The notes below the pieces were generated by a model. It did not search any database and had not been told where the DNA came from. It was given only the letters and a program-made list of their open reading frames with translations. This document shows, one piece after another, positions 1 through 7,800 of a stretch of 32,791 nt of DNA. This stretch comes from Corallococcus sp. CA053C (GTDB lineage: Bacteria; Myxococcota; Myxococcia; Myxococcales; Myxococcaceae). The stretch is taken from the NCBI RefSeq assembly GCF_003611675.1, contig NZ_RAWA01000059.1, forward strand, positions 1 to 32,791, given 5' to 3'. The first letter of the stretch is position 1. Each line of letters opens with the position of its first letter. A program made the translations under genes and the position numbers.

Positions 1-713
1 GGGGTGGGGCGCGGGGGCACGTCCACGCGGCTGAAGAGGGCCAGGGCGTCCTCGAACGAGGGGAAGCCCAGGTCGGCCAGGCGCGCGCGGCGGAACTGGA
101 AGGCGGTCTCCTCCAGCTCGGAGGGGATCTCCCAGCGCACGGCCTCGAAGAGGCGCACGGACTCGAAGGGGTTCTCCGCGATGAGGTCGTTGACGAGGGC
201 GCGCATGGCGGACATCTCCACGCCCTCCAGCTTGATCTCCACGAGGTAGCGCCCCTCGGGCGTCTCCACCGCCATGCCCTGGGGGTTGGCGTCCGGATCC
301 TCCTCCAGGTCGTACACGGTGGTGAACTCCTTGAGGAGCGTCTCCACCACCTCCAGGTCCACCGCGTGCAGCTTGCGCAGGAAGTCCTCGGGCTCGTCAC
401 CGCGCGCGGCGCGCAGCCACGTCAGCACCGCATGCGGGTCCAGCTTGTCCTTCTGCCACCCGCCCAGGTCCACGAAGGTGCGGAACTGCGCGGGGGACGC
501 CAGCTGCACGAGCTCCGTCGTGTCCGCGAGGCCGATCTCCTGGATGGTGACGTACAGGTCCTCGGCGGGCAGCGAGCGCACCATCGCCGGCGTGTCCGGC
601 CCGTCGAGCAGGGCCTCCATCCGCTGGCGCGGGCTCAGGCGCATCAACCGCTGGCGCACCTCGCGAGGAGCGAGGGGCGAACCACCACCATTCGTCTTGC
701 CGTTCTGGGACAC
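1..713 (-). CDS. DUF6178 family protein (3' end outside window)
   Basis: The minus strand is open from a GTG at 713 to the window edge, giving the first 237 residues of a longer protein. The N-terminus has a Gly/Ser-rich leader, then PREVRQRLMRLSPRQRMEALL, LPAEDLYVTIQEIGLAD and a stretch with FRTFVDLGGWQKDKLDP. This pattern (helical repeats, 'LPAEDLY.T..E.G..D', 'F.DL..W.KD.LDP') is what I recall for the DUF6178 family of deltaproteobacteria, whose function is unknown. No signal peptide or membrane segment is visible, so it is probably cytosolic. It lies 39 bp behind engB in the same direction and probably shares its transcript. The start is uncertain: no clear Shine-Dalgarno precedes the GTG, and an in-frame ATG at 644 is the alternative. 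Family assignment is from memory of conserved motifs. Confidence 0.72.
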   Translation of the reverse strand, partial: MSQNGKTNGGGSPLAPREVRQRLMRLSPRQRMEALLDGPDTPAMVRSLPAEDLYVTIQEIGLADTTELVQLASPAQFRTFVDLGGWQKDKLDPHAVLTWLRAARGDEPEDFLRKLHAVDLEVVETLLKEFTTVYDLEEDPDANPQGMAVETPEGRYLVEIKLEGVEMSAMRALVNDLIAENPFESVRLFEAVRWEIPSELEETAFQFRRARLADLGFPSFEDALALFSRVDVPPRPT

Positions 714-752
714 GCCGGGGGTGCTACCACAGCGTGCCGGGGCCCGGGAGCC

Positions 753-1373
753 TCAGACGCGGGTGGCCTTGCCGAAGGTGTCCAACAGCGTGCCCCAGAC
801 CTCCTCCACGCCCAGCTTTTCGGTGGAGGAGAACGGCACCAGCGCCTCGCGGGGCAGCTCCAGCTGCGTGGCCAGGGCGTTGAGCCGGGGCTTGCGCTGC
901 GCCTTCGTCAGCCGGTCGATCTTGGTGGCCACCACGAGGATGCGCCGGTTGTGCTCCTGGAGGTAGTCGAGCGTGCGCAGGTCCTCCGGCGTGGGGCCCA
1001 CCTCCGCGTCGATGATGCTCACCACCACCTCCAGCCGGTGCCGGTTCTTCAGGTAGGAGGTGATCATCTCCTGCCACTGGGCCTTGTCCGCCTTGCTCGC
1101 CTTGGCGAAGCCGTAGCCGGGCAGGTCCGCCAGGCGCACGGTGTGGCGGGTGCCGTCCCGGTCCAGGTCTACGTCGAAGAAGTTGAGCGTGCGGGTGCGC
1201 CCCGGCGTGTTGGACACGCGCACCAGCTTCCGCCGGTTCGTCAGGGCGTTGATCATGGACGACTTGCCCACGTTGGAGCGGCCGACGAAGGCGACCTCCG
1301 CGGTGTGGTCCGTGGGCAGGCCCTTCAATTCAACGGCGGTGGTGACGAAGCGGGAGTCGAGGATCTTGATCAA
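753..1373 (-). CDS. engB: ribosome biogenesis GTP-binding protein YsxC/EngB
   Basis: A 206-residue TRAFAC-class GTPase that helps assemble the large ribosomal subunit in bacteria. All G motifs are visible: G1 GRSNVGKSS at 31-39, the switch-I region SNTPGRTRT at 54-62, G3 DLPG at 83-86 followed by YG, G4 TKID at 150-153 and G5 FSST near 181. Length fits the family (about 190-215). I chose the TTG at 1373 because the protein then begins at the family-typical 'IKILDSRFV', 7 bp after the upstream cytochrome stop. The next upstream ATG (1451) would add 26 low-complexity residues and overlap that gene by 71 bp. It lies between the cytochrome and DUF6178 genes in one run. Identity is secure; the rare TTG start is inference. 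Confidence 0.95.
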   Translation of the reverse strand: MIKILDSRFVTTAVELKGLPTDHTAEVAFVGRSNVGKSSMINALTNRRKLVRVSNTPGRTRTLNFFDVDLDRDGTRHTVRLADLPGYGFAKASKADKAQWQEMITSYLKNRHRLEVVVSIIDAEVGPTPEDLRTLDYLQEHNRRILVVATKIDRLTKAQRKPRLNALATQLELPREALVPFSSTEKLGVEEVWGTLLDTFGKATRV

Positions 1374-1380
1374 GCTTGGG

Positions 1381-1893
1381 TCACTTCTTCGCCGTGGCGG
1401 GTGCCGGCGTGGAGGGGGCCGCATCCGCGCGGGTCTGCTGCTTGCGGGCACGTTCGGCGGACCAGTGGTCGATGGCCTTCAGCGCTTCCTTGAAATCGAA
1501 CGGGCGCAGGGAGGGAGAGGAGGCGTCATGGCAGGTGCGGCACTGCTTCTCGGAGGGGTCCACCAGCCCCACCAGCCGCGCCAGCTCCGGGTCCTTCATC
1601 ACGTAGGACGGCGAGTAGTACTGCCCGCCCCCGTGGCACGTCTCGCAGGTGACGGCCGTGAGCGTCTGCTCCACCTGGTCCGGCGCGTGGCAGGACAGGC
1701 AGCGCGCGTCCTTCTTCTGCCCTTCCGCCAGCGTGTCCGTGGCCCGGGCGTGCTTGGACTTCATCCACGCGTCGTAGGCTTCCGGATGGCAGCCCTTGCA
1801 GCTGTCGGGACCCGTGAAGTCCGCAGCCCCGGCAAGACCGCCACAAGCGGCGAGCAGGAGGGCGGAAAAGACCCGGAAGGCACGAGAACGCAT
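1381..1893 (-). CDS. exported tetrahaem c-type cytochrome
   Basis: A 170-residue protein with four c-type haem motifs: CKGCH (32-36), CLSCH (65-69), CETCH (83-87) and CRTCH (118-122). Extra histidines such as H48 in 'SKHA' could serve as distal haem ligands. The spacing resembles the cytochrome c554/c-prime group. The N-terminus MRSRAFRVFSALLLAACGG is an export signal, and LAAC at 14-17 matches a lipobox, so the protein may be lipid-anchored at C17; a plain signal peptidase I site at AGA/A is the alternative. The C-terminus is a Lys/Ala/Pro tail. The role should be periplasmic electron transfer, but no reductase or partner gene is adjacent. The ATG at 1893 is chosen because the signal peptide begins there; the open frame upstream to 2178 has no sense. 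Confidence 0.85.
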   Translation of the reverse strand: MRSRAFRVFSALLLAACGGLAGAADFTGPDSCKGCHPEAYDAWMKSKHARATDTLAEGQKKDARCLSCHAPDQVEQTLTAVTCETCHGGGQYYSPSYVMKDPELARLVGLVDPSEKQCRTCHDASSPSLRPFDFKEALKAIDHWSAERARKQQTRADAAPSTPAPATAKK

Positions 1894-2029
1894 GGCTTGA
1901 GCACGTAGCAGAGCCCCCCGGACGGGGCAAGGCGTCTCGTTCGTGATTGAATGCCAGGTGGACACGCGCGTTGCTTCAGGTAACGGACCTTGAGGCGCGC
2001 CTGCCTGATCCGCTAGGTGAGGAGTCGAG
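1894..2029. promoter_or_regulatory. divergent intergenic region
   Basis: This 136-bp stretch separates the minus-strand cytochrome run from the plus-strand gene at 2030, so it must carry promoters for both directions. I see no convincing -35/-10 pair. The only clear signal is the Shine-Dalgarno AGGTGAGGAG at 2015-2024, five bases before the ATG at 2030, which fixes that start. Confidence 0.5.
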
Positions 2030-2512
2030 ATGCGGACCCCCGTCATTGCCGTCCTTGTCGCCGTCGCTGCCGTCGTCGTCTCCCTGCCTGCTTCGGCCAA
2101 GCCGTGGCAGACCATTGAACCCGGGTCCTCCAAGAAGGAGGACATCGTGAAGAAGTTCGGCGAACCGTCCCGGACCATGTCCCAGGACGGGAAGGAGATT
2201 TTGGCCTACTTCGCCAAGGAGGCCATCAAGGGCACCACCCAGGCGCAGTTCAAGGTGGACCCGGCCACGCAGCTGGTGGAGCGCATCGACGTGTTCCCCG
2301 CGCCCATCATCGAGAAGGACACCATCGAGAACAGCTACGGCCCCGCGTGCCCCGCCGGCGCCGCGCCCGCCACGCCCTGCTACCTGCGCAAGCTCACCGA
2401 CGACTTCCGCACCTACTTCCTCTACGTGAAGCTGGGCGTGGCCATCTTCTTCAACGAGGACGGCAAGACGGTGCAGTCCTTCGTCTTCACCACGCCCAAG
2501 GCCGCGAAGTAA
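2030..2512 (+). CDS. small exported protein with BamE/SmpA-like motif
   Basis: A 160-residue secreted protein. Residues 1-23 are a signal peptide ending in SLPASA, so cleavage before K24 is likely. The mature start (KPWQTIEPGSSKKEDIVKKF, then GEPS) resembles the 'G.s..ev...lG.P' motif of BamE/SmpA-like small periplasmic proteins, and the rest could form the same alpha/beta fold. There is no lipobox, so it is not a canonical BamE lipoprotein. Two cysteines, in GPACPAG and TPCYLR, could form a disulphide. A strong Shine-Dalgarno at 2015-2024 supports the start. The stop at 2512 is 2 bp from the coaE start, suggesting co-transcription, though no functional link is obvious. Treat it as an exported protein of unknown function; the BamE relation is weak inference. 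Confidence 0.75.
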   Translation: MRTPVIAVLVAVAAVVVSLPASAKPWQTIEPGSSKKEDIVKKFGEPSRTMSQDGKEILAYFAKEAIKGTTQAQFKVDPATQLVERIDVFPAPIIEKDTIENSYGPACPAGAAPATPCYLRKLTDDFRTYFLYVKLGVAIFFNEDGKTVQSFVFTTPKAAK

Positions 2513-2514
2513 CC

Positions 2515-3111
2515 GTGCACGTCTTCGGCCTGACGGGCGGCATCGCCTCCGGCAAGAGCACGGTGAGCCGGATGCTGCGCGAGCTGGGCGCGCGCGTGCT
2601 GGACGCGGACGTCATCGCCCGCGAGGTGGTGGAGCCCGGCACGCCCGGGCTCCAGAGCATCCGCGAGCGCTTCCCCGGCGTGGTGGGCCCCGACGGCCGC
2701 CTGGACCGGGTGAAGCTGGGGGCCCACATCTTCGCGGACCCCGCCGAGCGCGCCGCCCTCAACGCCATCGTGCACCCCCAGGTGCGCGCCGCGTTCCTGG
2801 AGAAGCTGGCGGCGCTGGAGGCCGAGGGCATCACCCACGCCGTCTACGACGTGCCGCTGCTCATCGAAACGGGCCTGCACGCCGCGATGGAGGGCGTGGC
2901 CGTCGTCTGGGTGCCCCGGGAGGTGCAGAAGGCGCGGCTGATGGTGCGGGACGGGCTGGATGCACAGGCGGCGGAGGCGCGGCTCGCGGCGCAGCTGTCG
3001 CTGGACGACAAGCGACAGCACGCCACCTGGGTCATCGACAACAGCGGCGCGCCCGAGGCCACCCGTCCCCAGGTGGAAGCGGTGTGGCGGGCGATGCTCG
3101 CACACGGCTGA
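2515..3111 (+). CDS. coaE: dephospho-CoA kinase
   Basis: A 198-residue P-loop kinase catalysing the last step of coenzyme A synthesis, ATP-dependent phosphorylation of the 3'-hydroxyl of the dephospho-CoA ribose, in the cytosol. Walker A is GGIASGKST at 8-16. The family's LDADVIAREV follows, with conserved D32. IVHPQVR with H87 and the YDVPLLIETG strand complete the usual CoaE pattern, and the length matches the E. coli enzyme (206). The GTG at 2515 is chosen because the protein then begins HVFGLTGGIASGKST directly before the P-loop; the longer open frame from 2347 only overlaps the preceding gene out of frame. It starts 2 bp after that gene's stop, consistent with translational coupling. Confidence 0.96.
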   Translation: MHVFGLTGGIASGKSTVSRMLRELGARVLDADVIAREVVEPGTPGLQSIRERFPGVVGPDGRLDRVKLGAHIFADPAERAALNAIVHPQVRAAFLEKLAALEAEGITHAVYDVPLLIETGLHAAMEGVAVVWVPREVQKARLMVRDGLDAQAAEARLAAQLSLDDKRQHATWVIDNSGAPEATRPQVEAVWRAMLAHG

Positions 3112-3134
3112 CGGGCGGGTATGCTGCGCCCCGA

Positions 3135-4289
3135 ATGAGCGACAAGCCGAAGAAGAGCAGCGCTGGCACCTACTTCATCACCGGCTACCCGGGCTTCATC
3201 GGCAAGCGGCTGGTGGAGCACATCGCGCGCGAGGACCCGAAGGGGCACATCTACGCGCTGGTGCAGCCCAAGGCCTTCAAGGAAGCGCAAACGCTCGCGG
3301 CGAAGGTGCAGGGCGCGAAGGTGGAGTTGCTCACCGGCGACGCGGTGGACATGCACCTGGGCCTGTCCGGCGCCGAGTACCAGCGCCTGTGCGAGCGGGT
3401 GACGGACATCTTCCACCTGGCGGCCGTGTCGCAGCTGGGCGTGCCCAAGGAGACCGCGTGGCGGGTGAACGTGGACGGCACCCGCAACCTGCTGGAGCTG
3501 GCGCGCGACTGCGAGCACCTGTCGCGCTTCAGCCACTTCTCCACCTGCTACGTGTCCGGCGACCGGGTGGGCGTCATCGCCGAGGACGAGCTGGACCGCG
3601 GCCAGGGCTTCCGCAACGCGTACGAGGAGACGAAGTTCCAGGCGGAGCGGCTGGTGCAGCGCGCGGCGGCCACCCTCCCCGTCACCATCTTCCGGCCGTC
3701 CAGCGTGGTGGGCGACTCGCGCACGGGGGAGATTGATCGGTTCGAGGGCCCCTACTACCTGGGCATCCTGCTCGTCACGTCCCCGCTGGTGGTGCCGCTG
3801 CCGCTGCCGGGCAACGGCGTCGCGCCCCTCAACGTCGTCCCGGTGGACTTCGTGGTGGAGGCGGTGTGGCGGCTGTCCAGGGACGAGCGCGCCAAGGGCC
3901 GCACCTTCCACCTGGTGGACCCCAACCCCATGAGCGCGCGGCGCGTGTACGAGCTCATCGCGGAGAAGTCGAACAAGCGGCTGCCGCGCTTCAACCTGTC
4001 CGCGCGCGCCGCGGACGTGATGCTGCGCCTGCCCCTGCTGGAGAAGCTGGCCCGGCCCCAGCGCGCCGCCATCAGCTACGTGAACCACCTGGCCATCTAC
4101 AACTGTCACAACACGCTGGAGCTGCTCGACGGCACCGGCGTGAGGTGCCCGCCGCTGTCGTCGTACCTGGACCAGCTCGTCGCCTACGTGCGTGAGCAGT
4201 ACAAGCTGCGCCGCGAGGGCGCGGAGGTCGAGGATCCGCTCGACCACGCCTCGTCCGACGACGGCTCCGCGCCACGCTCGCGCCGCTGA
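3135..4289 (+). CDS. NAD(P)-dependent SDR family oxidoreductase (extended, thioester-reductase-like)
   Basis: A 384-residue extended short-chain dehydrogenase. The nucleotide-binding motif TGYPGFIG is at 16-23, and the Rossmann fold continues with LTGDAVD near 66-72 and FHLAAVS at 93-99. The catalytic Y163-x3-K167 lies in NAYEETK, with S136/T137 just upstream in FSTCYVSG. The later FRPSSVVGDS and the C-terminal substrate domain resemble the NAD-binding 'male-sterility' group, which reduces acyl thioesters or modifies nucleotide sugars or steroids. Substrate cannot be read from sequence. No membrane segment is evident. The ATG at 3135 puts the Rossmann start at the usual distance; the in-frame ATG at 3084 would overlap coaE. 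It lies 23 bp after coaE and ends the run. Confidence 0.85.
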   Translation: MSDKPKKSSAGTYFITGYPGFIGKRLVEHIAREDPKGHIYALVQPKAFKEAQTLAAKVQGAKVELLTGDAVDMHLGLSGAEYQRLCERVTDIFHLAAVSQLGVPKETAWRVNVDGTRNLLELARDCEHLSRFSHFSTCYVSGDRVGVIAEDELDRGQGFRNAYEETKFQAERLVQRAAATLPVTIFRPSSVVGDSRTGEIDRFEGPYYLGILLVTSPLVVPLPLPGNGVAPLNVVPVDFVVEAVWRLSRDERAKGRTFHLVDPNPMSARRVYELIAEKSNKRLPRFNLSARAADVMLRLPLLEKLARPQRAAISYVNHLAIYNCHNTLELLDGTGVRCPPLSSYLDQLVAYVREQYKLRREGAEVEDPLDHASSDDGSAPRSRR

Positions 4290-4300
4290 GCAGGGTTGGG

Positions 4301-4382
4301 GGTGCGCACGCAAGGTGCGGCGCGCCGTCGCGCCCCGTGCATCGCCCGCCTGTCTGCTGGAGGAGCGCGGGCCGTGCGCACC
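4301..4382. repeat. 10-bp inverted repeat with palindromic core
   Basis: GGTGCGCACG at 4301-4310 is the reverse complement of CGTGCGCACC at 4373-4382. Its core GTGCGCAC is itself an 8-bp palindrome, so the pair is also a repeated palindrome about 72 bp apart, just downstream of the SDR stop. It could form the base of a long terminator-like hairpin (followed by CGCTTATTC) or two protein-binding sites. No family known to me matches. Confidence 0.55.
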
Positions 4383-4406
4383 GCTTATTCCAGACTGACA
4401 ATTGTT

Positions 4407-4471
4407 ACTGGATTGCTAACGCAAAGATGAGGGGACCCCCTCTTTTCAAAGATCCAGTGTCCTGGTTAGCA
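4407..4471 (+). other. two crossing 7-bp complementarities around a hairpin
   Basis: ACTGGAT (4407-4413) can pair with ATCCAGT (4452-4458), and the directly adjoining TGCTAAC (4414-4420) can pair with GTTAGCA (4465-4471). The pairings cross, so they are either mutually exclusive or form a pseudoknot. Both enclose the hairpin at 4424-4446. The segment is clearly AT-richer than its surroundings. This arrangement suggests a structured RNA, a switch or a DNA-binding region; no known riboswitch or small RNA was recognised. Confidence 0.45.
4424..4446. terminator. hairpin with T-tract (possible terminator)
   Basis: GAGGG (4429-4433) pairs with CCCTC (4438-4442) across the tetraloop GACC. Beyond a bulged T4428, AAGA extends the pairing into the following TTTT (4443-4446). 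The A-flank/T-flank symmetry would allow factor-independent termination in either direction. It lies 135 bp after the SDR stop and is the first such signal behind that gene. The stem is short, so this is tentative. Confidence 0.4.
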
Positions 4472-4846
4472 TGCGCCCTCACTTGAATCCGATGCGGTGA
4501 ACAAAACCGTACCGGAGGCGTGGGTTGGAGAGCAGCGTTTGCCAGTAATCGTTGACAAGCGATTCGAGTCTTCCACTCCGGGCGCCGGTGTCGCGCCCCG
4601 CCTGTCCGGCCCCGAGGAGCGCTTCGCGCCCTCCGCGCGCGCTCCCTGCTTCGTGACCTTTCGTGGTGCCCCGCGCCGTCGCGTCCATGCGACCCCAGGC
4701 GTTGGGCTGCGTTCTCTTGTGGACTGTCAAAGCACGGTCCTGAAGCCGTAGGGAGTCCGCCGCCCCCGGCGTGCTCCTCAAGCAGTCGTCGTCTCCCGCA
4801 GTCCCCTCGTCCGATTGTCGTTCATCACCCCCAAGAAGGAAGGCGC

Positions 4847-7800
4847 ATGCGTCTCAGGGAAAAGCTGTTGACCAGTCTGCTGCTGGTGCCCATCGCGGGC
4901 ACCAGTGCGTGGGCCAAGGAGCGGTCGAACTACGACGCGTTCCTGGAGCAGCGGGAGTCCCGCGCGCTCGCCGTGGACCCCACCACGGCGGCGGCTCGCG
5001 GACTTCGCGTCGAGCAGACCGAGCAGCGGCTCGGCGTGCCCACGTTCGCGTGGGCGGCTCAGGATGGCGCGCAGTCCAAGTCCGTCATCCGCGGGGGCAT
5101 GACCACGGAAGCCGCGGCGCGTGCGCACCTGCAGAACGTGGCGGACAGCTACCGCCTGTCGCGCACCGACGTCTCCGGGGCCACCCTGCGATCGGTGCAT
5201 GACACCGGCAAGGGCGCCGTCATCGCCACGTTCGAGCAGAACGTGAACGGCATCCCGGTCTTCCGCAACGAGATCAAGGTCATCATGGGCCGCGACCAGA
5301 GCCTGGTCGCCCTCAGCGGCTACCTGGCCCCGTCCGACCTGACGCAGACCGCGCGCGCGAAGGCCCGCACCGGCGCCTTCCGCCTGGGCGCCGCGGAGGC
5401 CATCTCCGGCGCGTTCACGGACCTGACGGGCTCCGGCACGCAGGCCACCGCGTTCGTCAACACCGGCACGAAGGGCGACTACTCGTTCTTCGCGCTGAGC
5501 CCCTCCGCGAAGAGCGCGCTGCCGCAGGACCTGGCCACCCCGGCCCGCGCCCGGCAGGTGTTCTTCATGATGGCCGGCGGGCTGGAGCCCGCGTGGTACG
5601 TGGAGGTCAACGCTGGCCCGAAGGCGTCGGTCTCCAACGACTACTACGGCTATGTCATCTCCGCGACGACCGGCGCGGTGCTCTTCCGCAACAACCTGAC
5701 GGTGGACGTGGCGGCGACGCCCTTCACGTACAAGGTCTGGGCGGAGAACGTGTCGCCGTACCTCCCGGATGACGGGCCGCAGGGCACCGACATGACCCCG
5801 CACCCCACGGGCAATCTCGACGGCTCCCAGGGTCCGCTGAACCGCCCCGCGCAGAACATCACCCTCGCGAACAGCCCCTACAGCAAGGATGATCCGTGGC
5901 TGCCCGCGAACGCCACGCAGACCGCGGGCAACAACGTGGACGCGTACGCGGATCTGGCCGCACCGGATGGCTACCAGCCCGGCGGCGGCGACATCCGTCC
6001 GACGACGACGGCCGCCAACACCTTCGGCTACACGTTCGACACGACCCAGGCGCCCAACGCGACCCCCGAGCAGATCAAGGCCTCGGTGGTGAACCTGTTC
6101 TACGTGAATAACTTCCTGCACGACTGGTTCTACGACGCGGGCTTCGACGAGGCGTCGGGCAACGCCCAGTCTGTGAACTACGGCCGGGGTGGCGTGGAAG
6201 GCGACCCCATCCAGGCGCAGGGCCAGGACTACCTGAACCGCAACAACGCGAACATGAGCACGCCGGCGGACGGTGCGTCGCCGCGCATGCAGATGTACCT
6301 GTTCGACGGCACGCCCGAGCTGTCCGTGACGGCCCCGGCGTCCATCCAGGGCATCTACGAGGCGTCCTCCGCGAGCTACGGCTCCCAGGCGTACCTCGTG
6401 ACGGGTGACATCAAGGACGCTCCGCCGGAAAACAAGCTCGGCTGCGCCGCGTTCGCAGCGGACACCTTCAAGGGCAAGATCGCCCTCATCGACCGCGGCA
6501 CGTGCAACTTCGTCGTCAAGTCGCGCTTCGCGCAGGAAGCGGGCGCGATCGCCACGGTCATCGGCAACAACGCCGCCGGCAGCCCTGGTGCCATGGGCGG
6601 CAATGGCATTGACGATGCCTTCGTCAAGACGCCGTCGCTGATGATCACCCAGTCGGCCGCCGCTTCCTGGCGCGCGGAGCTGGCGAACGGGGCCGTCTCC
6701 GTGAAGCTGAGCCGGACGCCCAAGGAGGACCGCGACGGCACGCTGGACAACGCCGTCATCGCGCACGAGTGGGGCCACTACATCTCCAACCGCCTCATCG
6801 GCAACGCGGCCGGCCTGTCGAACAACCAGGGCCGCTCCATGGGCGAGGGCTGGGGTGACTTCACCGCCATGCTCATGCAGGTGCGTGCCGAGGACGTGAA
6901 CAAGCCCGGCAACAACCAGTGGCAGGGCGTCTACGGCGCCGCGGGCTACGTCTCCAGCGGTGGCAAGAACCAGGGCTACTACTACGGCCTGCGTCGGCTC
7001 CCCTACACCACACAGCTGGCGAAGAACGGCCTGTCGTTCCGGCACATCGCCAACGGCACCGCGCTGCCCGCCAACGCGAACACGACCGCGCTGACCGGCA
7101 CCAGCAACAGCGAGGTCCACAACAGCGGTGAGGTGTGGGCGTCCATGCTGTGGGACTGCTACACCAGCCTGCTCAACGCCTATCCGTTCGCGGAGGCCCA
7201 GGACCGGATGAAGCGCTACGTCGTCGCCGGCTACAAGGCGACGCCGAACGCGCCCACCTTCCTGGAGGCGCGCGACGCGATCCTGGCGGTGGCCCTGGCC
7301 AGCGATCCGGCGGACTACACCCGCTTCGTCGCGGCCTTCGCCAAGCGCGGCGCCGGCTTCGGCGCCAAGGCGCCGGACCGCAACTCGTGGGACCACTTCG
7401 GCGTGGTGGAGAGCGGCGTCACGGGCAACACCATCGAGGTCACCGACCTGCGCCTGGATGACAGCAAGACGGGCTGCGACAAGGACGGCGTGCTCGACGT
7501 GGGCGAGGAAGGCGTGCTGCACCTGACCGTCCGCAACGTGGGCGGCGGCGCGCTGAGCGCCTTCACGGGCACCGTGAGCACCACCAGCACCACCGCGACG
7601 CTGGCCTTCACGAACGGCGGCACGGTGAACGTCCCGGCGCTGGCGCGCGGGGCGGAAGCGCACCTGACCGTGCCTGTGTCCCTGACGGCCGTGACGGCCC
7701 CGGACACGCACGCCGGGCTGAAGATCACCTTCACCGAGGCCAGCCTGCCCGCGGCGGCGAAGACGGTGACGTTCGATCCGCGCATCAACTACGACGACGT

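Larger units (their letters stand above)
4290..4846. other. 557-bp non-coding region with paired repeats
   Basis: There is no convincing gene between the SDR stop and the protease start. Short open frames here (4497-4751 plus, 4479-4781 minus) lack recognisable content or good ribosome sites. The stretch holds a separated 10-bp inverted repeat (4301-4310 with 4373-4382), then an AT-richer island at about 4385-4470 carrying a hairpin and two crossing complementarities (listed separately). A perfect TTGACA lies at 4552-4557 but has no matching -10 at 16-18 bp. The protease Shine-Dalgarno (AAGAAGGAAGG, 4833-4843) precedes the ATG at 4847. The region should carry the SDR terminator and the protease promoter, and could encode a small RNA. 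Confidence 0.6.

Noticed and set aside
366-1493. 375-codon plus-strand open frame across DUF6178 and engB
   Set aside because: Antisense shadow; engB on the minus strand has all five GTPase motifs.
2347-2514. Upstream extension of the coaE frame
   Set aside because: It overlaps the exported-protein gene in another frame and has no CoaE sequence before the GTG at 2515.
4552-4557. Perfect TTGACA as -35 of a protease promoter
   Set aside because: No acceptable -10 hexamer lies 16-18 bp downstream (the site reads ACTCCG), so I do not call a promoter.
4479-4781. Short open frames on both strands in the non-coding region before the protease
   Set aside because: No recognisable motif, poor ribosome sites, unbiased composition. 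They are more easily explained as chance frames.
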